A DNA stretch of 32,860 nucleotides, taken from assembly GCA_022788105.1 (NCBI GenBank), contig JALEVZ010000103.1, positions 1 through 32,860 of the forward strand. The letters run 5' to 3'. A program made the translations under genes and the position numbers. This document shows positions 23,548 through 31,949 of this stretch, piece after piece. Each line of letters opens with the position of its first letter. Positions within the stretch are counted from its first letter, which is position 1. Below the pieces are notes generated by a model. The model had not been told where the DNA came from and ran no database searches. It saw only the letters and a program-made list of their open reading frames with translations. The stretch is from Prevotella sp. GTDB lineage: Bacteria; Bacteroidota; Bacteroidia; Bacteroidales; Bacteroidaceae.

Positions 23548-26022
23548 ATGAACATCAGACCCACACTCGTAAGCACACTCCTCCTCACCCTGTCGGCCAA
23601 CATTGTGACCGCAGCGCCACATGTCCCCAGCAAGAACGACACCTATCGCGGCAGCGCTACGACCGTCTTTGGCGGCGGCGCCACGACCATCTTTGGCGAC
23701 ACATCGCGTGTCTTTGACATCGACGAAGTGGTGGTTGCCGTGCAGCCAAAGGAGCAATACCGTCTGCGTTTGCAGCCCCTCAGCTCCACATCGCTTGCTG
23801 CTGGCCAGCTCAGTAGCCTCCATGCCACCGACCTGCGGCAGTTGTCAGCCTACGTACCGTCGTTTGTCATGCCCGAATATGGGTCGCGTTACACGTCGGC
23901 GATGTACGTCCGCGGCATCGGATCGCGCATAAACAACCCCGCAGTAGGCATCTATAGCGACGGCGTGCCAGTCATGAGCAAGTCTGCCTACAACATGCAC
24001 TTCTACCAGACCGAGCGTGTCGACGTGCTGCGTGGGCCGCAGGGCACCATCTACGGACAAAACACCGAGGGCGGATTGGTAAGAATGTATTCGCGCAACC
24101 CGTTCGACTATCAAGGTACCGACATATCGCTTGGCGTCGGCACACGCTTCACCCGCACCGCCGAGGCAGCCCATTACGCCCGGCTTAGCGACCGCGTGGC
24201 GTTGTCGTTAGCCGCTTTCTACAACGGACAGAACGGTTATCTGCGCAACGCCCACACCGACCGCCGCGCCGATAGTGGCGACGAGACTGGCAGCCGTCTA
24301 CGCCTTATGCTGCGCCCCACGTCGCGTCTGTCGCTCGACTTCACCGCCGACTGGCAGTACACACGTCAGCGTGGCTTCGCCTATGGAGAGCTTAGCCCTG
24401 CCGACGGCACCGTGGCGCAGCCCTCCACCAACTATCCTGGCAGCTACAAACGTAACATGTTGCTCACTGGCATGCACCTCGGCTACCGCGCCAACGCCCT
24501 CGAACTCCACTCCACCACGTCGTGGCAGCTGCTGCGCGACGACATGTTGATGGACCAAGACTACACCTCCACCGACTACATGCACCTCACCCAGCGACAG
24601 CTCCACAACGCTTTTACAGAAGAGTTTGCCGTGAAGAGCACCACCTCGCGCCGTTGGCGTTGGACCACGGGCGCCTTTTTCTCTTACCAGTGGCTCAAGA
24701 CCGACGCTCCCGTCAGCTTTGGCGAGGGCATAACCGCCCCCATATCGTCGGCTCTGCAGCGCGTGATGTACAACTCAATAGTAGGCTCTATGGCGCAGAC
24801 CATGATGGCAGGAGGCATGCCAGAGGCTGTGGCGATGGCGCAAGCAAAGTCTATCGTCGACGGACGCGGTGGCGTTAGCGTGGCTGCCGACATGCAGGTG
24901 CCCGGCGTGTTCCGCACCCCGCAGCTCAACTTCGGACTCTTCCACGAGTCGAGTCTGCACCTCACCGATCGCCTGGTGGCAACACTTGGTTTGCGTTACG
25001 ACCTCAATCGTGTGGAGATAGCCTACAACACACGTGCCGTGATGACCCTCAACGCCCGTGTGATGGGTACCGAGGCAACTCATTATGTGGCGTCTGCACT
25101 CGACCACAGTGCCCACAACGCCTACAACCAGCTGCTGCCGAAGGTGGGACTGACGCTCACCGTCGACGAGAGTGGTAGCAATATATACGCCACTGCGAGC
25201 AAAGGCTATCGCTCAGGAGGCTTTAACATACAGATGTTCTCAGACATATTGCAGACCGAACTCATGGCAAACGCGCGCCACGGACAGCAGGGCGACTACG
25301 ATGTGCCGCACACCTCTGCCGACTACGAACGTGTAAACAACACCATAGCCTATAAGCCTGAGACCAGCTGGAACTACGAACTCGGTGCCCATCTCAACAT
25401 GGCGGGCGGCGCACTACACCTCGACCTCGCCGCCTACTACATGCAGGTGCGCAACCTGCAGCTCTCGGTCATGGCGGGCGACTACGGCTTTGGACGCATG
25501 ATGGTGAACGCAGGCCGCAGCCGCAGCTGTGGCGTGGAGGCGGCGCTACGTGGCTCTGCCTTTGACAACCGCCTGAGTTGGTCTGCCACCTACGGCTTGA
25601 CCCACGCCACCTTCCGCGACTACACCGACAGCCAGAAGGTCGATGGGCAGCTCGTCACCGTCGACTACCGCGGCCGCCGCGTGCCGTTCGTGCCGATGCA
25701 CACCATCGGTGGCGCCGCCGACTACACCCTCCCGTTCGCCCACGGCGTCTGCGAGTGGCTGCGTTTCGGTGCCAATCTCACCGCGCAGGGCAGCACCTAT
25801 TGGGACGAAGCCAACCTCTATCGCCAAAAGATGTATGCCGTGGTAGGCGCACATGCCGACATCAAGGTCGGCGCTGCCACCGTGAGCCTGTGGGGTCGCA
25901 ACCTCACCAACACCCGCTACAACACCTTTGTCATAGGCAGCGCTGCCACTGGCACAACCAAATATTTCGCACAGCGCGCATGGCCCATACAGGTTGGCGT
26001 AGACCTGAAGCTCAGTTTCTGA
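23548..26022 (+). CDS. TonB-dependent outer-membrane receptor
   Basis: The 824-residue protein has a signal peptide (about 1-23), a probable TonB box-like strand (FDIDEVVVAVQPK, 56-68), a plug domain (about 75-185: MYVRGIGSRINNPAVGIYSD, TERVDVLRGPQGTIYGQNTE) and a 22-strand beta-barrel ending in VGVDLKLSF with a terminal Phe. It lacks the N-terminal carboxypeptidase-like domain typical of SusC proteins, and no SusD partner follows. It therefore resembles siderophore, cobalamin or small-ligand receptors; the ligand is unknown. A short direct repeat (ATTVFGGG, ATTIFGDT) lies before the plug. Confidence 0.88.
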   Translation: MNIRPTLVSTLLLTLSANIVTAAPHVPSKNDTYRGSATTVFGGGATTIFGDTSRVFDIDEVVVAVQPKEQYRLRLQPLSSTSLAAGQLSSLHATDLRQLSAYVPSFVMPEYGSRYTSAMYVRGIGSRINNPAVGIYSDGVPVMSKSAYNMHFYQTERVDVLRGPQGTIYGQNTEGGLVRMYSRNPFDYQGTDISLGVGTRFTRTAEAAHYARLSDRVALSLAAFYNGQNGYLRNAHTDRRADSGDETGSRLRLMLRPTSRLSLDFTADWQYTRQRGFAYGELSPADGTVAQPSTNYPGSYKRNMLLTGMHLGYRANALELHSTTSWQLLRDDMLMDQDYTSTDYMHLTQRQLHNAFTEEFAVKSTTSRRWRWTTGAFFSYQWLKTDAPVSFGEGITAPISSALQRVMYNSIVGSMAQTMMAGGMPEAVAMAQAKSIVDGRGGVSVAADMQVPGVFRTPQLNFGLFHESSLHLTDRLVATLGLRYDLNRVEIAYNTRAVMTLNARVMGTEATHYVASALDHSAHNAYNQLLPKVGLTLTVDESGSNIYATASKGYRSGGFNIQMFSDILQTELMANARHGQQGDYDVPHTSADYERVNNTIAYKPETSWNYELGAHLNMAGGALHLDLAAYYMQVRNLQLSVMAGDYGFGRMMVNAGRSRSCGVEAALRGSAFDNRLSWSATYGLTHATFRDYTDSQKVDGQLVTVDYRGRRVPFVPMHTIGGAADYTLPFAHGVCEWLRFGANLTAQGSTYWDEANLYRQKMYAVVGAHADIKVGAATVSLWGRNLTNTRYNTFVIGSAATGTTKYFAQRAWPIQVGVDLKLSF

Positions 26023-26092
26023 TGCGGCGGTGGCGGTGTGCTTTTTCCACGTTGCGGCGGAGGCAAATCGAAAACCTCCGTTGCAAGGGAGG

Positions 26093-26334
26093 AAGAAATA
26101 AGATTCAAATAAAGAAGAAATAAGATTCAAATAAAGAAGCCATAAAGTTTGAACGAAGAAACCAGACGATTGAAAAATTGAATGATTTGTAATGAAAAAT
26201 TGAATAAGACTTGTTGAAAAAACGAAAGGGCTGTGGTGACAAAATGAAAGGGCTGTAGTGACGTTGCGAAACGGGCCCTTTGGCGTTGTCACTACGGCCC
26301 TTTGGCGACGTCATTAGGGCCTAATGAGAAAGCC
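26093..26334. repeat. Eleven-unit 22-bp array running into family B copy B3
   Basis: Unit starts are 26093, 26115, 26137, 26159, 26181, 26203, 26225, 26247, 26269, 26291 and 26313, all exactly 22 bp apart. Units 1 and 2 are identical (AAGAAATAAGATTCAAAT then AAAG). Later units change sequence but start AA, end in G, and have TTGAA or GTGAC near position 12-16, until the family B motif AAAGGGCTGTAGTGAC appears from 26225. Trailing end: TTAACAGGTGTTAA (26344-26357), then AGCAAAATGTCG. Confidence 0.9.
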
Positions 26335-26440
26335 GCGGGATTTTTAACAGGTGTTAACAAAGCGGTAAAGCAAAAACCGCTAAAACATAGCAAAATGTCG
26401 CCCAATTAGCGTTTTGCGTGACATTATGTTGAACATGATA

Positions 26441-26472
26441 TTTATGCAAAGCCCTATTGTGTCTTGCATAAA
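26441..26472. promoter_or_regulatory. Inverted repeat upstream of the pot operon, possible operator
   Basis: TTTATGCAA (26441-26449) and TTGCATAAA (26464-26472) form a perfect 9-bp inverted repeat with a 14-bp spacer, about 100 bp upstream of the -7 box. It could bind a dimeric regulator or belong to the tail of the family B element. Confidence 0.4.
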
Positions 26473-26487
26473 TATACACCTTAAACC

Positions 26488-26526
26488 CACGGTGCTGCTC
26501 CTACATCAGCAAATCGCCGTGTTTTT
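26488..26526 (+). terminator. Possible terminator upstream of the pot promoter
   Basis: CACGG-TGCTG pairs with CAGCA-CCGTG with a bulge of AATCG, followed by five T (26522-26526). It lies between the receptor gene and the pot promoter and could end receptor transcripts. Confidence 0.45.
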
Positions 26527-26570
26527 GAAAAAAGAGAGGTGTGTAACACCTTATTATAGAATAAAAACAG

Positions 26571-26578
26571 TAACTTTG
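26571..26578 (+). promoter_or_regulatory. Bacteroidetes -7 box for the pot operon
   Basis: TAACTTTG, about 80 bp before the potA ATG. A -33 element was not clear. Confidence 0.55.
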
Positions 26579-26658
26579 CACGGTTTTTTTAAGACAAGGC
26601 AGAGATGCCAGCATGAATAAATTTACAACAACTCTAAAACAAACGACTACAGTAGCCG

Positions 26659-28089
26659 ATGAACGCAACATCGCCTCATATCATTGACATAACCCACGTG
26701 TCGAAAGCTTTCGGTGAGAAGAAGGCTCTCGACGACATCAACCTTTACGTAAGGAAAGGCGAGTTTATGACCATACTCGGCCCGTCGGGCTGCGGCAAGA
26801 CCACCCTTTTGCGACTTCTTGCCGGCTTCGAGAGCGCCACGGAGGGCGAGATTAAGCTCGGAGGACGTGACATCACCGACGTGCCGCCGCACCGCCGACC
26901 CGTCAACACGGTGTTTCAGAAATACGCACTGTTTCCCCATCTCAACGTGTTTGACAACATCGCATTCGGCCTGAAGCTCAAAAACACACCGAAAGACACC
27001 ATCGTGCAGAAGGTGAAAAACGCCCTGCGCATGGTGAACATGAGCGACTACGAATATCGAGACGTAAACTCTCTCTCCGGCGGACAGCAGCAGCGCATAG
27101 CCATCGCGCGTGCCATCGTCAACGAGCCAGAGCTGCTTCTGCTCGACGAACCCCTCGCCGCGCTCGACCTGAAGATGCGTAAGGACATGCAGTTAGAGCT
27201 TAAACAGATGCACGACCGCCTCGGCATAACGTTTGTCTACGTCACCCACGACCAGGAAGAGGCGCTCACACTGAGCGACACCGTGGTCGTGATGAGCAAC
27301 GGACGCATACAGCAGATCGGCACACCGACCGACATTTACAACGAGCCAGCTAACGCATTTGTCGCCGACTTCATAGGCGAGAGCAACATAATGGATGGCG
27401 TCATGCGTCACGACTGCCTCGTCAGCGTGGCAGGAAGCGAGCTGCCGTGCGTCGACAAAGGGTTTGCACGCGACGAACAGGTAGATGTGGTCATCCGTCC
27501 CGAAGACATAGAGGTGAGCACCGACACAGAGCATGCGCAGTTTAAGGCACGTGTCACGTCGAGCATATTCAAGGGCGTTCACTACGAGATGCTTGCCGAA
27601 AGTGACAGCGGCTACGAGTTCCTCATGCAGAACTACAAACACTTTGCAGTAGGTCAGACCGTAGGCCTCTGCGTAGCACCCGACAACATACACATCATGC
27701 GCAAGGAGCGCACTGCCAACGTGCTCGACGCCGTGCTCAAGGGAGACACGCTCCAGGTGCTCGGCGTGGAGTACAGACTCGACACGCTCACGGCGCTCAA
27801 CACCCAGCCTGAGGTGCAGGCTCTCGCCGCCGACGGACACAGCCACGACCTGCAGGTGCGCGTAGCGTTTGGCGACATAGTGCTCTTCGACAACGAGCAG
27901 GAGGGCACCTTCACCGGCGACGTAGACTTCATCTTGTACAAAGGCAACCACTACCACCTCACCGTAAGTACCGACTGGGGCGAGAAACTATATGTCAACA
28001 CGCAAGACCAGTGGGACCTCGGCGACCACGTGGCCATCACCGTGCCGCCCGACGCCATAATGTTTGACCATGCGCTCGACGCAGACTGA
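26659..28089 (+). CDS. potA: Spermidine/putrescine ABC transporter ATP-binding protein, extended C-terminus
   Basis: The 476-residue ATPase has Walker [10 protein letters not shown] (41-49), Q-loop FQKYA (Q87), signature LSGGQQQR (139-146), Walker [13 protein letters not shown] (159-170) and switch histidine H197 (VTHDQEEA). TOBE-type regulatory strands follow (about 235-350, [12 protein letters not shown]). It is roughly 100 residues longer than E. coli PotA (about 378), because a second TOBE-like section (about 360-470, including [14 protein letters not shown] and [15 protein letters not shown]) continues to the end. It energises polyamine import with PotB/PotC. It starts the operon; potB follows after 17 bp. 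Confidence 0.9.
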   Translation: MNATSPHIIDITHVSKAFGEKKALDDINLYVRKGEFMTILGPSGCGKTTLLRLLAGFESATEGEIKLGGRDITDVPPHRRPVNTVFQKYALFPHLNVFDNIAFGLKLKNTPKDTIVQKVKNALRMVNMSDYEYRDVNSLSGGQQQRIAIARAIVNEPELLLLDEPLAALDLKMRKDMQLELKQMHDRLGITFVYVTHDQEEALTLSDTVVVMSNGRIQQIGTPTDIYNEPANAFVADFIGESNIMDGVMRHDCLVSVAGSELPCVDKGFARDEQVDVVIRPEDIEVSTDTEHAQFKARVTSSIFKGVHYEMLAESDSGYEFLMQNYKHFAVGQTVGLCVAPDNIHIMRKERTANVLDAVLKGDTLQVLGVEYRLDTLTALNTQPEVQALAADGHSHDLQVRVAFGDIVLFDNEQEGTFTGDVDFILYKGNHYHLTVSTDWGEKLYVNTQDQWDLGDHVAITVPPDAIMFDHALDAD

Positions 28090-28106
28090 CACACCGACCT
28101 ACTATA

Positions 28107-28898
28107 ATGAGTAAAATAACACGATTTCTTTCTTCGCGCAAGAGCTGGACTATACCTTACGCAGTGTTTGCAGCCGTGTTTGTGGTGCTGCCCCTGCTGC
28201 TCATCGTGGCGTTTGCGTTCACCGACGAGAACGGCGCCTTCACGCTCGCAAACTTCTCCAAGTTCCTCAGCCATCCAGAGGCAATCAACACCTTTATCTA
28301 CTCCATAGGCATAGCGTTTGCCAACACTCTCATCTGCATACTGTTGGGTTATCCCGCAGCGTGGATACTGTCGCAGACACACATGCGCCACGCCTCGACG
28401 GTGGTCATGCTGTTTGTCTTGCCCATGTGGGTCAACATATTGGTGCGCACGCTCGCCACAGTGGCGCTGTTCGACTTCGCCGACATACCGTTGGGTGAGG
28501 GAGCGCTGCTCTTCGGCATGGTCTACAACTTCATTCCGTTCATGATCTACCCCATCTACAACACCCTTCAGAAGCTCGACCGCAGCTATGTAGAGGCTGC
28601 CGAAGACCTCGGCGCCACACCCCTGCAGCAGTTTCTGAAGGTGGTGCTGCCGCTGTCGATGCCCGGAGTGGCAAGCGGCATACTCATGGTGTTTATGCCT
28701 ACCATCTCCACCTTTGCCATTTCAGAACTGCTGACGATGAACAACATAAAGCTGTTTGGCACCACCATACAGGAAAACGTCAACAACTCAATGTGGAACT
28801 ACGGCGCCGCACTGTCGCTCATCATGCTGTTCCTCATCGGCGCGTCAATGCTGTTTGCCGCTGACGACAACCAGACAGAGAAAGGAGGGGTGAGATGA
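28107..28898 (+). CDS. potB: Spermidine/putrescine ABC transporter permease
   Basis: The 263-residue inner-membrane protein has about six membrane segments and the EAA loop VEAAEDLGATPLQQFLKVVLP (given as VEAAEDLGATP then LQQFLKVVLP), which contacts the ATPase. It forms the channel with PotC. The start at ATG 28107 comes 17 bp after the potA stop. Its TGA overlaps the potC ATG by 4 bp (ATGA at 28895-28898), indicating translational coupling. Confidence 0.92.
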   Translation: MSKITRFLSSRKSWTIPYAVFAAVFVVLPLLLIVAFAFTDENGAFTLANFSKFLSHPEAINTFIYSIGIAFANTLICILLGYPAAWILSQTHMRHASTVVMLFVLPMWVNILVRTLATVALFDFADIPLGEGALLFGMVYNFIPFMIYPIYNTLQKLDRSYVEAAEDLGATPLQQFLKVVLPLSMPGVASGILMVFMPTISTFAISELLTMNNIKLFGTTIQENVNNSMWNYGAALSLIMLFLIGASMLFAADDNQTEKGGVR

Positions 28899-29701
28899 GA
28901 CCAAGCCTGTTAAAGCAAGTGTTCTGCCAGGGCTACCTCTGGCTGCTGCTCCTGCTGCTCTATTCGCCCATCATCATCATAGTGGTGTTCTCGTTTACAG
29001 AGGCTAAGGTGATGGGCAACTGGACGGGCTTCTCGCTGAAGCTCTACCGCAACCTGTTCGTCGACGGCACTCACCACTCGCTGACGGCGGCACTCATCAA
29101 CACCGTCACCATAGCGCTCATCACCGCCACGGTGTCTACCGTCTTCGGCACCATCACCGCCATAGGCATACACAACCTGCGGTCGCGGTCGCGACGTGCC
29201 ATCTCTTTCGTCAACAACATACCCATTCTCAACGGCGATGTCATCATCGGCATATCGCTGTTTTTGCTGTTCATAACGCTCGGCATACCTCAGGGCTACG
29301 TCACGGTGGTGCTGTCGCACATCACGTTCTGCCTGCCGTACGTCATACTGAGCGTCATGCCGCGCCTGAAACAGATGAACCCCAACCTCTATGAGGCAGC
29401 ACTCGACCTCGGCGCGTCGCCCATGCAGGCGCTGCGCAAAATCATTATACCTGAGATTCTGCCGGGCATGGTGTCGGGATTTATGCTTGCCGTTACCATG
29501 TCGATAGACGATTTCGCCGTCACCATATTCACCATTGGCAACGAGGGCCTTGAGACGCTGTCGACATATATTTACGCCGACGCGCGCAAGGGAGGTCTCA
29601 CGCCAGAGCTGCGACCCCTGTCCACCATCATATTTGTCGTGGTGCTCGTCATGCTGGTGATGATAAACCGAAGAAAGAGCACCTCGCAGGTGAAGAAATA
29701 A
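28895..29701 (+). CDS. potC: Spermidine/putrescine ABC transporter permease
   Basis: The 268-residue second permease subunit has about six membrane segments and the EAA loop YEAALDLGASPMQALRKIII. The fifth-sixth segment region (VTMSIDDFAVTIFTIGNEG) is typical of PotC/PotI. Its ATG overlaps the potB stop, and AAGGAGGGG (28882-28890) just upstream is an unusually good Shine-Dalgarno site for this genome. potD follows 14 bp later. Confidence 0.92.
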   Translation: MRPSLLKQVFCQGYLWLLLLLLYSPIIIIVVFSFTEAKVMGNWTGFSLKLYRNLFVDGTHHSLTAALINTVTIALITATVSTVFGTITAIGIHNLRSRSRRAISFVNNIPILNGDVIIGISLFLLFITLGIPQGYVTVVLSHITFCLPYVILSVMPRLKQMNPNLYEAALDLGASPMQALRKIIIPEILPGMVSGFMLAVTMSIDDFAVTIFTIGNEGLETLSTYIYADARKGGLTPELRPLSTIIFVVVLVMLVMINRRKSTSQVKK

Positions 29702-29715
29702 CAACCCTAACCATC

Positions 29716-31125
29716 ATGTCAGACAACACAACCACACACTGCACACACCTCACATGCTCTGCCGCCACACACGTGGCAGCGGTGCGACAGGCTGTGGGCG
29801 CACTGCTGGCGTTGCTCGGCGCGCTGCTGCTTACGGGCTGCACGTCGGGCGAACCGCGCACGCAGATATTGAAGATATATAACTGGGCAGACTACATTGA
29901 CGAAGATGTGCTTGCCAATTTCCCCTCGTGGTATGAGCAACAGACGGGCGAAAAGGTGCGCGTCATATATCAAACGTTCGACATAAACGAGATAATGCTC
30001 ACCAAGATAGAGCGCGGACACGAAGACTACGACGTGGTTTGTCCCTCCGAATACATCATAGAGCGCATGCTGCGCAAAGACCTCTTGCTGCCGATAGACT
30101 CCACCTTCGGCAAGACACCTAACTACATAAAGAACGTGTCGCCATACATCACACGACAAATCGACGCCACCAGCATCGACGGACGCATAGCACACCGCTA
30201 CGCCGTGGGATATATGTGGGGCACATGCGGCATACTCTACAACACCGCACACGTGCCACGCGCCGACGCCGAGACCTGGGGCACGCTGTGGAACAGCAAG
30301 TACAAGGGTAAGTTGCTTATGAAAGACTCGTACCGCGACTCCTACGGCACGGCGCTGATATGGGCGCACCGACGCGACATTGCTGCAGGCAGACTGACGG
30401 TGCCGCAGCTCATGAACGACTATTCGCCTGCTGCCATCGCCACCGTGGAGCAGTGGCTGAAGGCGCTGAAGCCCAACATAGAGGGCTGGGAGGCAGACTT
30501 CGGCAAAGAGACCATGACCAAAGGCAAGGCATATCTGAACATGACGTGGAGCGGAGATGCTGTCTGGGCGATAGACGAGGCACAGCGCGTGGGCGTCAGT
30601 CTCGGCTACGAGGTGCCGCGCGAGGGTAGCAATGTGTGGTTTGACGGATGGGTAATACCCAAATATTCGCGCAACCCGAAGGCGGCAGCATACTTCATAA
30701 ACTACCTCTGTCAGAGCAAAGTGGCAATAGCCAACATGGAGACGACGGGCTATGTGAGCAGCGTGGCGACACCTGAGGTGCTGCGACACGCCAGCGACAG
30801 CAAAGCCTATCCCGCGACACAAAACCTTGCATACTTCTTCGGACCAGTGGGACGCAACGCCCATCTCAACCCCATCATGTACCCCGACAGCGCCGTCGTG
30901 GCACGTTGTGCCATGATTCACGACGCCGGCGAACACACGCCAGAGGTGCTCGACATGTGGTCGAAGGTGAAAGGCGACAACCTCGGCGGCGGACTCGTCG
31001 TGTTTCTGCTCGGTGTGGTGGGCGCACTCGCTGCCGTGGTGGGCTACAAAAAATACACCACCTACCGCCATCGACGCCTCTCGCGACGCCATCGTCGGCG
31101 CCATGTGGTGAAGATGAGAGAGTAG
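29716..31125 (+). CDS. potD: Polyamine-binding lipoprotein with C-terminal membrane segment
   Basis: The 469-residue periplasmic-side binding protein has a lipobox LLTGC (cysteine 42) after a hydrophobic stretch, then the PotD fold: KIYNWADYIDEDVLANF, DVVCPSEYIIERML, GYMWGTCGILYNT, LNMTWSGDAVWAIDEA and EGSNVWFDGWVIP, which correspond to the ligand-binding segments of E. coli PotD. The protein is about 120 residues longer than E. coli PotD (348). The excess includes a hydrophobic helix at about 424-443 (GGGLVVFLLGVVGALAAVVG) and a strongly basic tail (RHRRLSRRHRRRHVVK). It would thus be held by both lipid and helix. The N-terminal 24 residues are unusually polar; the only ATG in frame is at 29716. 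Confidence 0.9.
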   Translation: MSDNTTTHCTHLTCSAATHVAAVRQAVGALLALLGALLLTGCTSGEPRTQILKIYNWADYIDEDVLANFPSWYEQQTGEKVRVIYQTFDINEIMLTKIERGHEDYDVVCPSEYIIERMLRKDLLLPIDSTFGKTPNYIKNVSPYITRQIDATSIDGRIAHRYAVGYMWGTCGILYNTAHVPRADAETWGTLWNSKYKGKLLMKDSYRDSYGTALIWAHRRDIAAGRLTVPQLMNDYSPAAIATVEQWLKALKPNIEGWEADFGKETMTKGKAYLNMTWSGDAVWAIDEAQRVGVSLGYEVPREGSNVWFDGWVIPKYSRNPKAAAYFINYLCQSKVAIANMETTGYVSSVATPEVLRHASDSKAYPATQNLAYFFGPVGRNAHLNPIMYPDSAVVARCAMIHDAGEHTPEVLDMWSKVKGDNLGGGLVVFLLGVVGALAAVVGYKKYTTYRHRRLSRRHRRRHVVKMRE

Positions 31126-31168
31126 GGTAGACGCGCTGGCAGAGGGCCGTCTGCCTGTCGCTTGCGCC

Positions 31169-31234
31169 ATTAGGCTGTAGTGACAAAATGATAGTGCCCT
31201 TTTGACGCTCCCACTACGGCCCTTATAAAAAACG
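31169..31234. repeat. Family B element, copy B4 (leading bricks only)
   Basis: 22-bp units start at 31169, 31191 and 31213. They read ATTAGGCTGTAGTGACAAA.., ATAGTGCCCTTTTGACGC.. and ACTACGGCCCTTATAAAA... The TTAACATGTGTTAA trailing end is absent, replaced by the potD terminator. Confidence 0.8.
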
Positions 31235-31270
31235 GCTAAGCGCGGGTCATCCCACCGCTTAGCCGTTTTT
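31228..31270 (+). terminator. Terminator of the pot operon
   Basis: AAAAACGGCTAAGCG (31228-31242) pairs with CGCTTAGCCGTTTTT (31256-31270) around a 13-nt loop, a 15-bp stem with a T-rich end. Confidence 0.9.
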
Positions 31271-31349
31271 CTGTTTAATTTAAGTCAATAAAAACATGCT
31301 ATAAAACACAAAATGGACGCAAAGGAGCGGCTCTGAACACCGAAAACTC

Positions 31350-31357
31350 TACCTTTG
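31350..31357 (+). promoter_or_regulatory. Bacteroidetes -7 box for lrgAB
   Basis: TACCTTTG. If used, the leader would be about 205 nt and include the 22-bp array. Confidence 0.5.
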
Positions 31358-31455
31358 CACCACTCTTTTCGTCATTAAAAAGCAGCCATCTCTATGCATA
31401 GGAAGAATGACGATATCTACCCGGCAGGATAACAGACAAATAACGGGTTTTAAAA

Positions 31456-31565
31456 AACATAAGGATAGTATTTGTTTAACATAGAAAAGGTGTTAACTTA
31501 ACATAGGAATAATATTTATTTAACATAGAAATAATATTTATTTAACATAGAAAAGGTGTTCTTAG
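31456..31565. repeat. 22-bp tandem array, exactly 5 units, ending 3 bp before lrgA
   Basis: Units start at 31456, 31478, 31500, 31522 and 31544. All begin AACATA. Units 2 and 5 continue with GAAAAGGTGTT; units 3 and 4 with GRAATAATATTTATTT; unit 1 is intermediate. The array is exactly 110 bp and ends at 31565; the lrgA ATG is at 31569. Confidence 0.93.
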
Positions 31566-31568
31566 CTT

Positions 31569-31949
31569 ATGATGATTAGACAACTGGCCATACTCTTTGG
31601 CTGCCTCGCCTTAGGCGAACTAATTATTACTCTTACGCACATTCCACTTCCATCGAGCATCATTGGCATGCTGTTGCTTACGCTATTTCTTAAGCTGAAG
31701 ATTATACATTTGGAATGGGTGCGTAGCATTTCCGACTTTCTCGTGACCAATATTGGGTTCTTTTTCGTTCCACCGGGCGTGGCAATAATGCTTTATTTCG
31801 ACATCATCAAAGCACAGTTTCTGCCCATTGTCACCGCATCGGTGGTGAGTACCGTCTTGGTGCTGGCGATAACGGGGTGGGTTCATCAAATCTATGGACG
31901 CACTATCAGACAAGAACAATCATATAAAAAGGAAGGAGAACAGGACTGA
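31569..31949 (+). CDS. lrgA: CidA/LrgA family holin-like membrane protein
   Basis: The 126-residue protein has four hydrophobic segments (about 4-22, 28-45, 60-80, 86-106) and the family signature LPSSIIGMLLLTLFLKLK with IGFFFVPPGVAIM. LrgA/CidA proteins are holin-like and affect murein hydrolase activity, cell lysis or, in some bacteria, pyruvate uptake together with LrgB. The start may be ATG 31569 or ATG 31572. Its TGA overlaps the lrgB ATG by one base (TGATG). Confidence 0.88.
   Translation: MMIRQLAILFGCLALGELIITLTHIPLPSSIIGMLLLTLFLKLKIIHLEWVRSISDFLVTNIGFFFVPPGVAIMLYFDIIKAQFLPIVTASVVSTVLVLAITGWVHQIYGRTIRQEQSYKKEGEQD

Larger units (their letters stand above)
26023..26658. other. 636-bp intergenic region between receptor and pot operon
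   Basis: It holds the 11-unit 22-bp array (26093-26334), the family B trailing end (to about 26400), the inverted repeat TTTATGCAA/TTGCATAAA (26441-26472), a hairpin CACGG-TGCTG/CAGCA-CCGTG followed by TTTTT (26488-26526) that may be a terminator, and a -7 box (26571-26578). No coding gene was seen. Confidence 0.7.
31126..31568. other. 443-bp intergenic region between potD and lrgA
   Basis: It contains repeat B4 (31169-31234), the potD terminator (31228-31270), a -7 box TACCTTTG (31350-31357), an inverted repeat CGTCATT/AATGACG (31370-31412) around the palindrome CTATGCATAG, and the 22-bp array 31456-31565. No gene was seen. Confidence 0.7.

Noticed and set aside
23548..26022. SusC-type glycan importer
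   Set aside because: The N-terminal carboxypeptidase-like domain and a SusD partner are missing.
26093..26334. CRISPR array
   Set aside because: Units are contiguous 22-mers without alternating constant repeat and unique spacer of usual length (repeat 28-36 bp, spacer 30-40 bp), and no cas gene is present.
29719..31170. 483-codon open frame on the minus strand opposite potD
   Set aside because: It mirrors potD codons and has no domain features, while potD is a clear family member in operon context.
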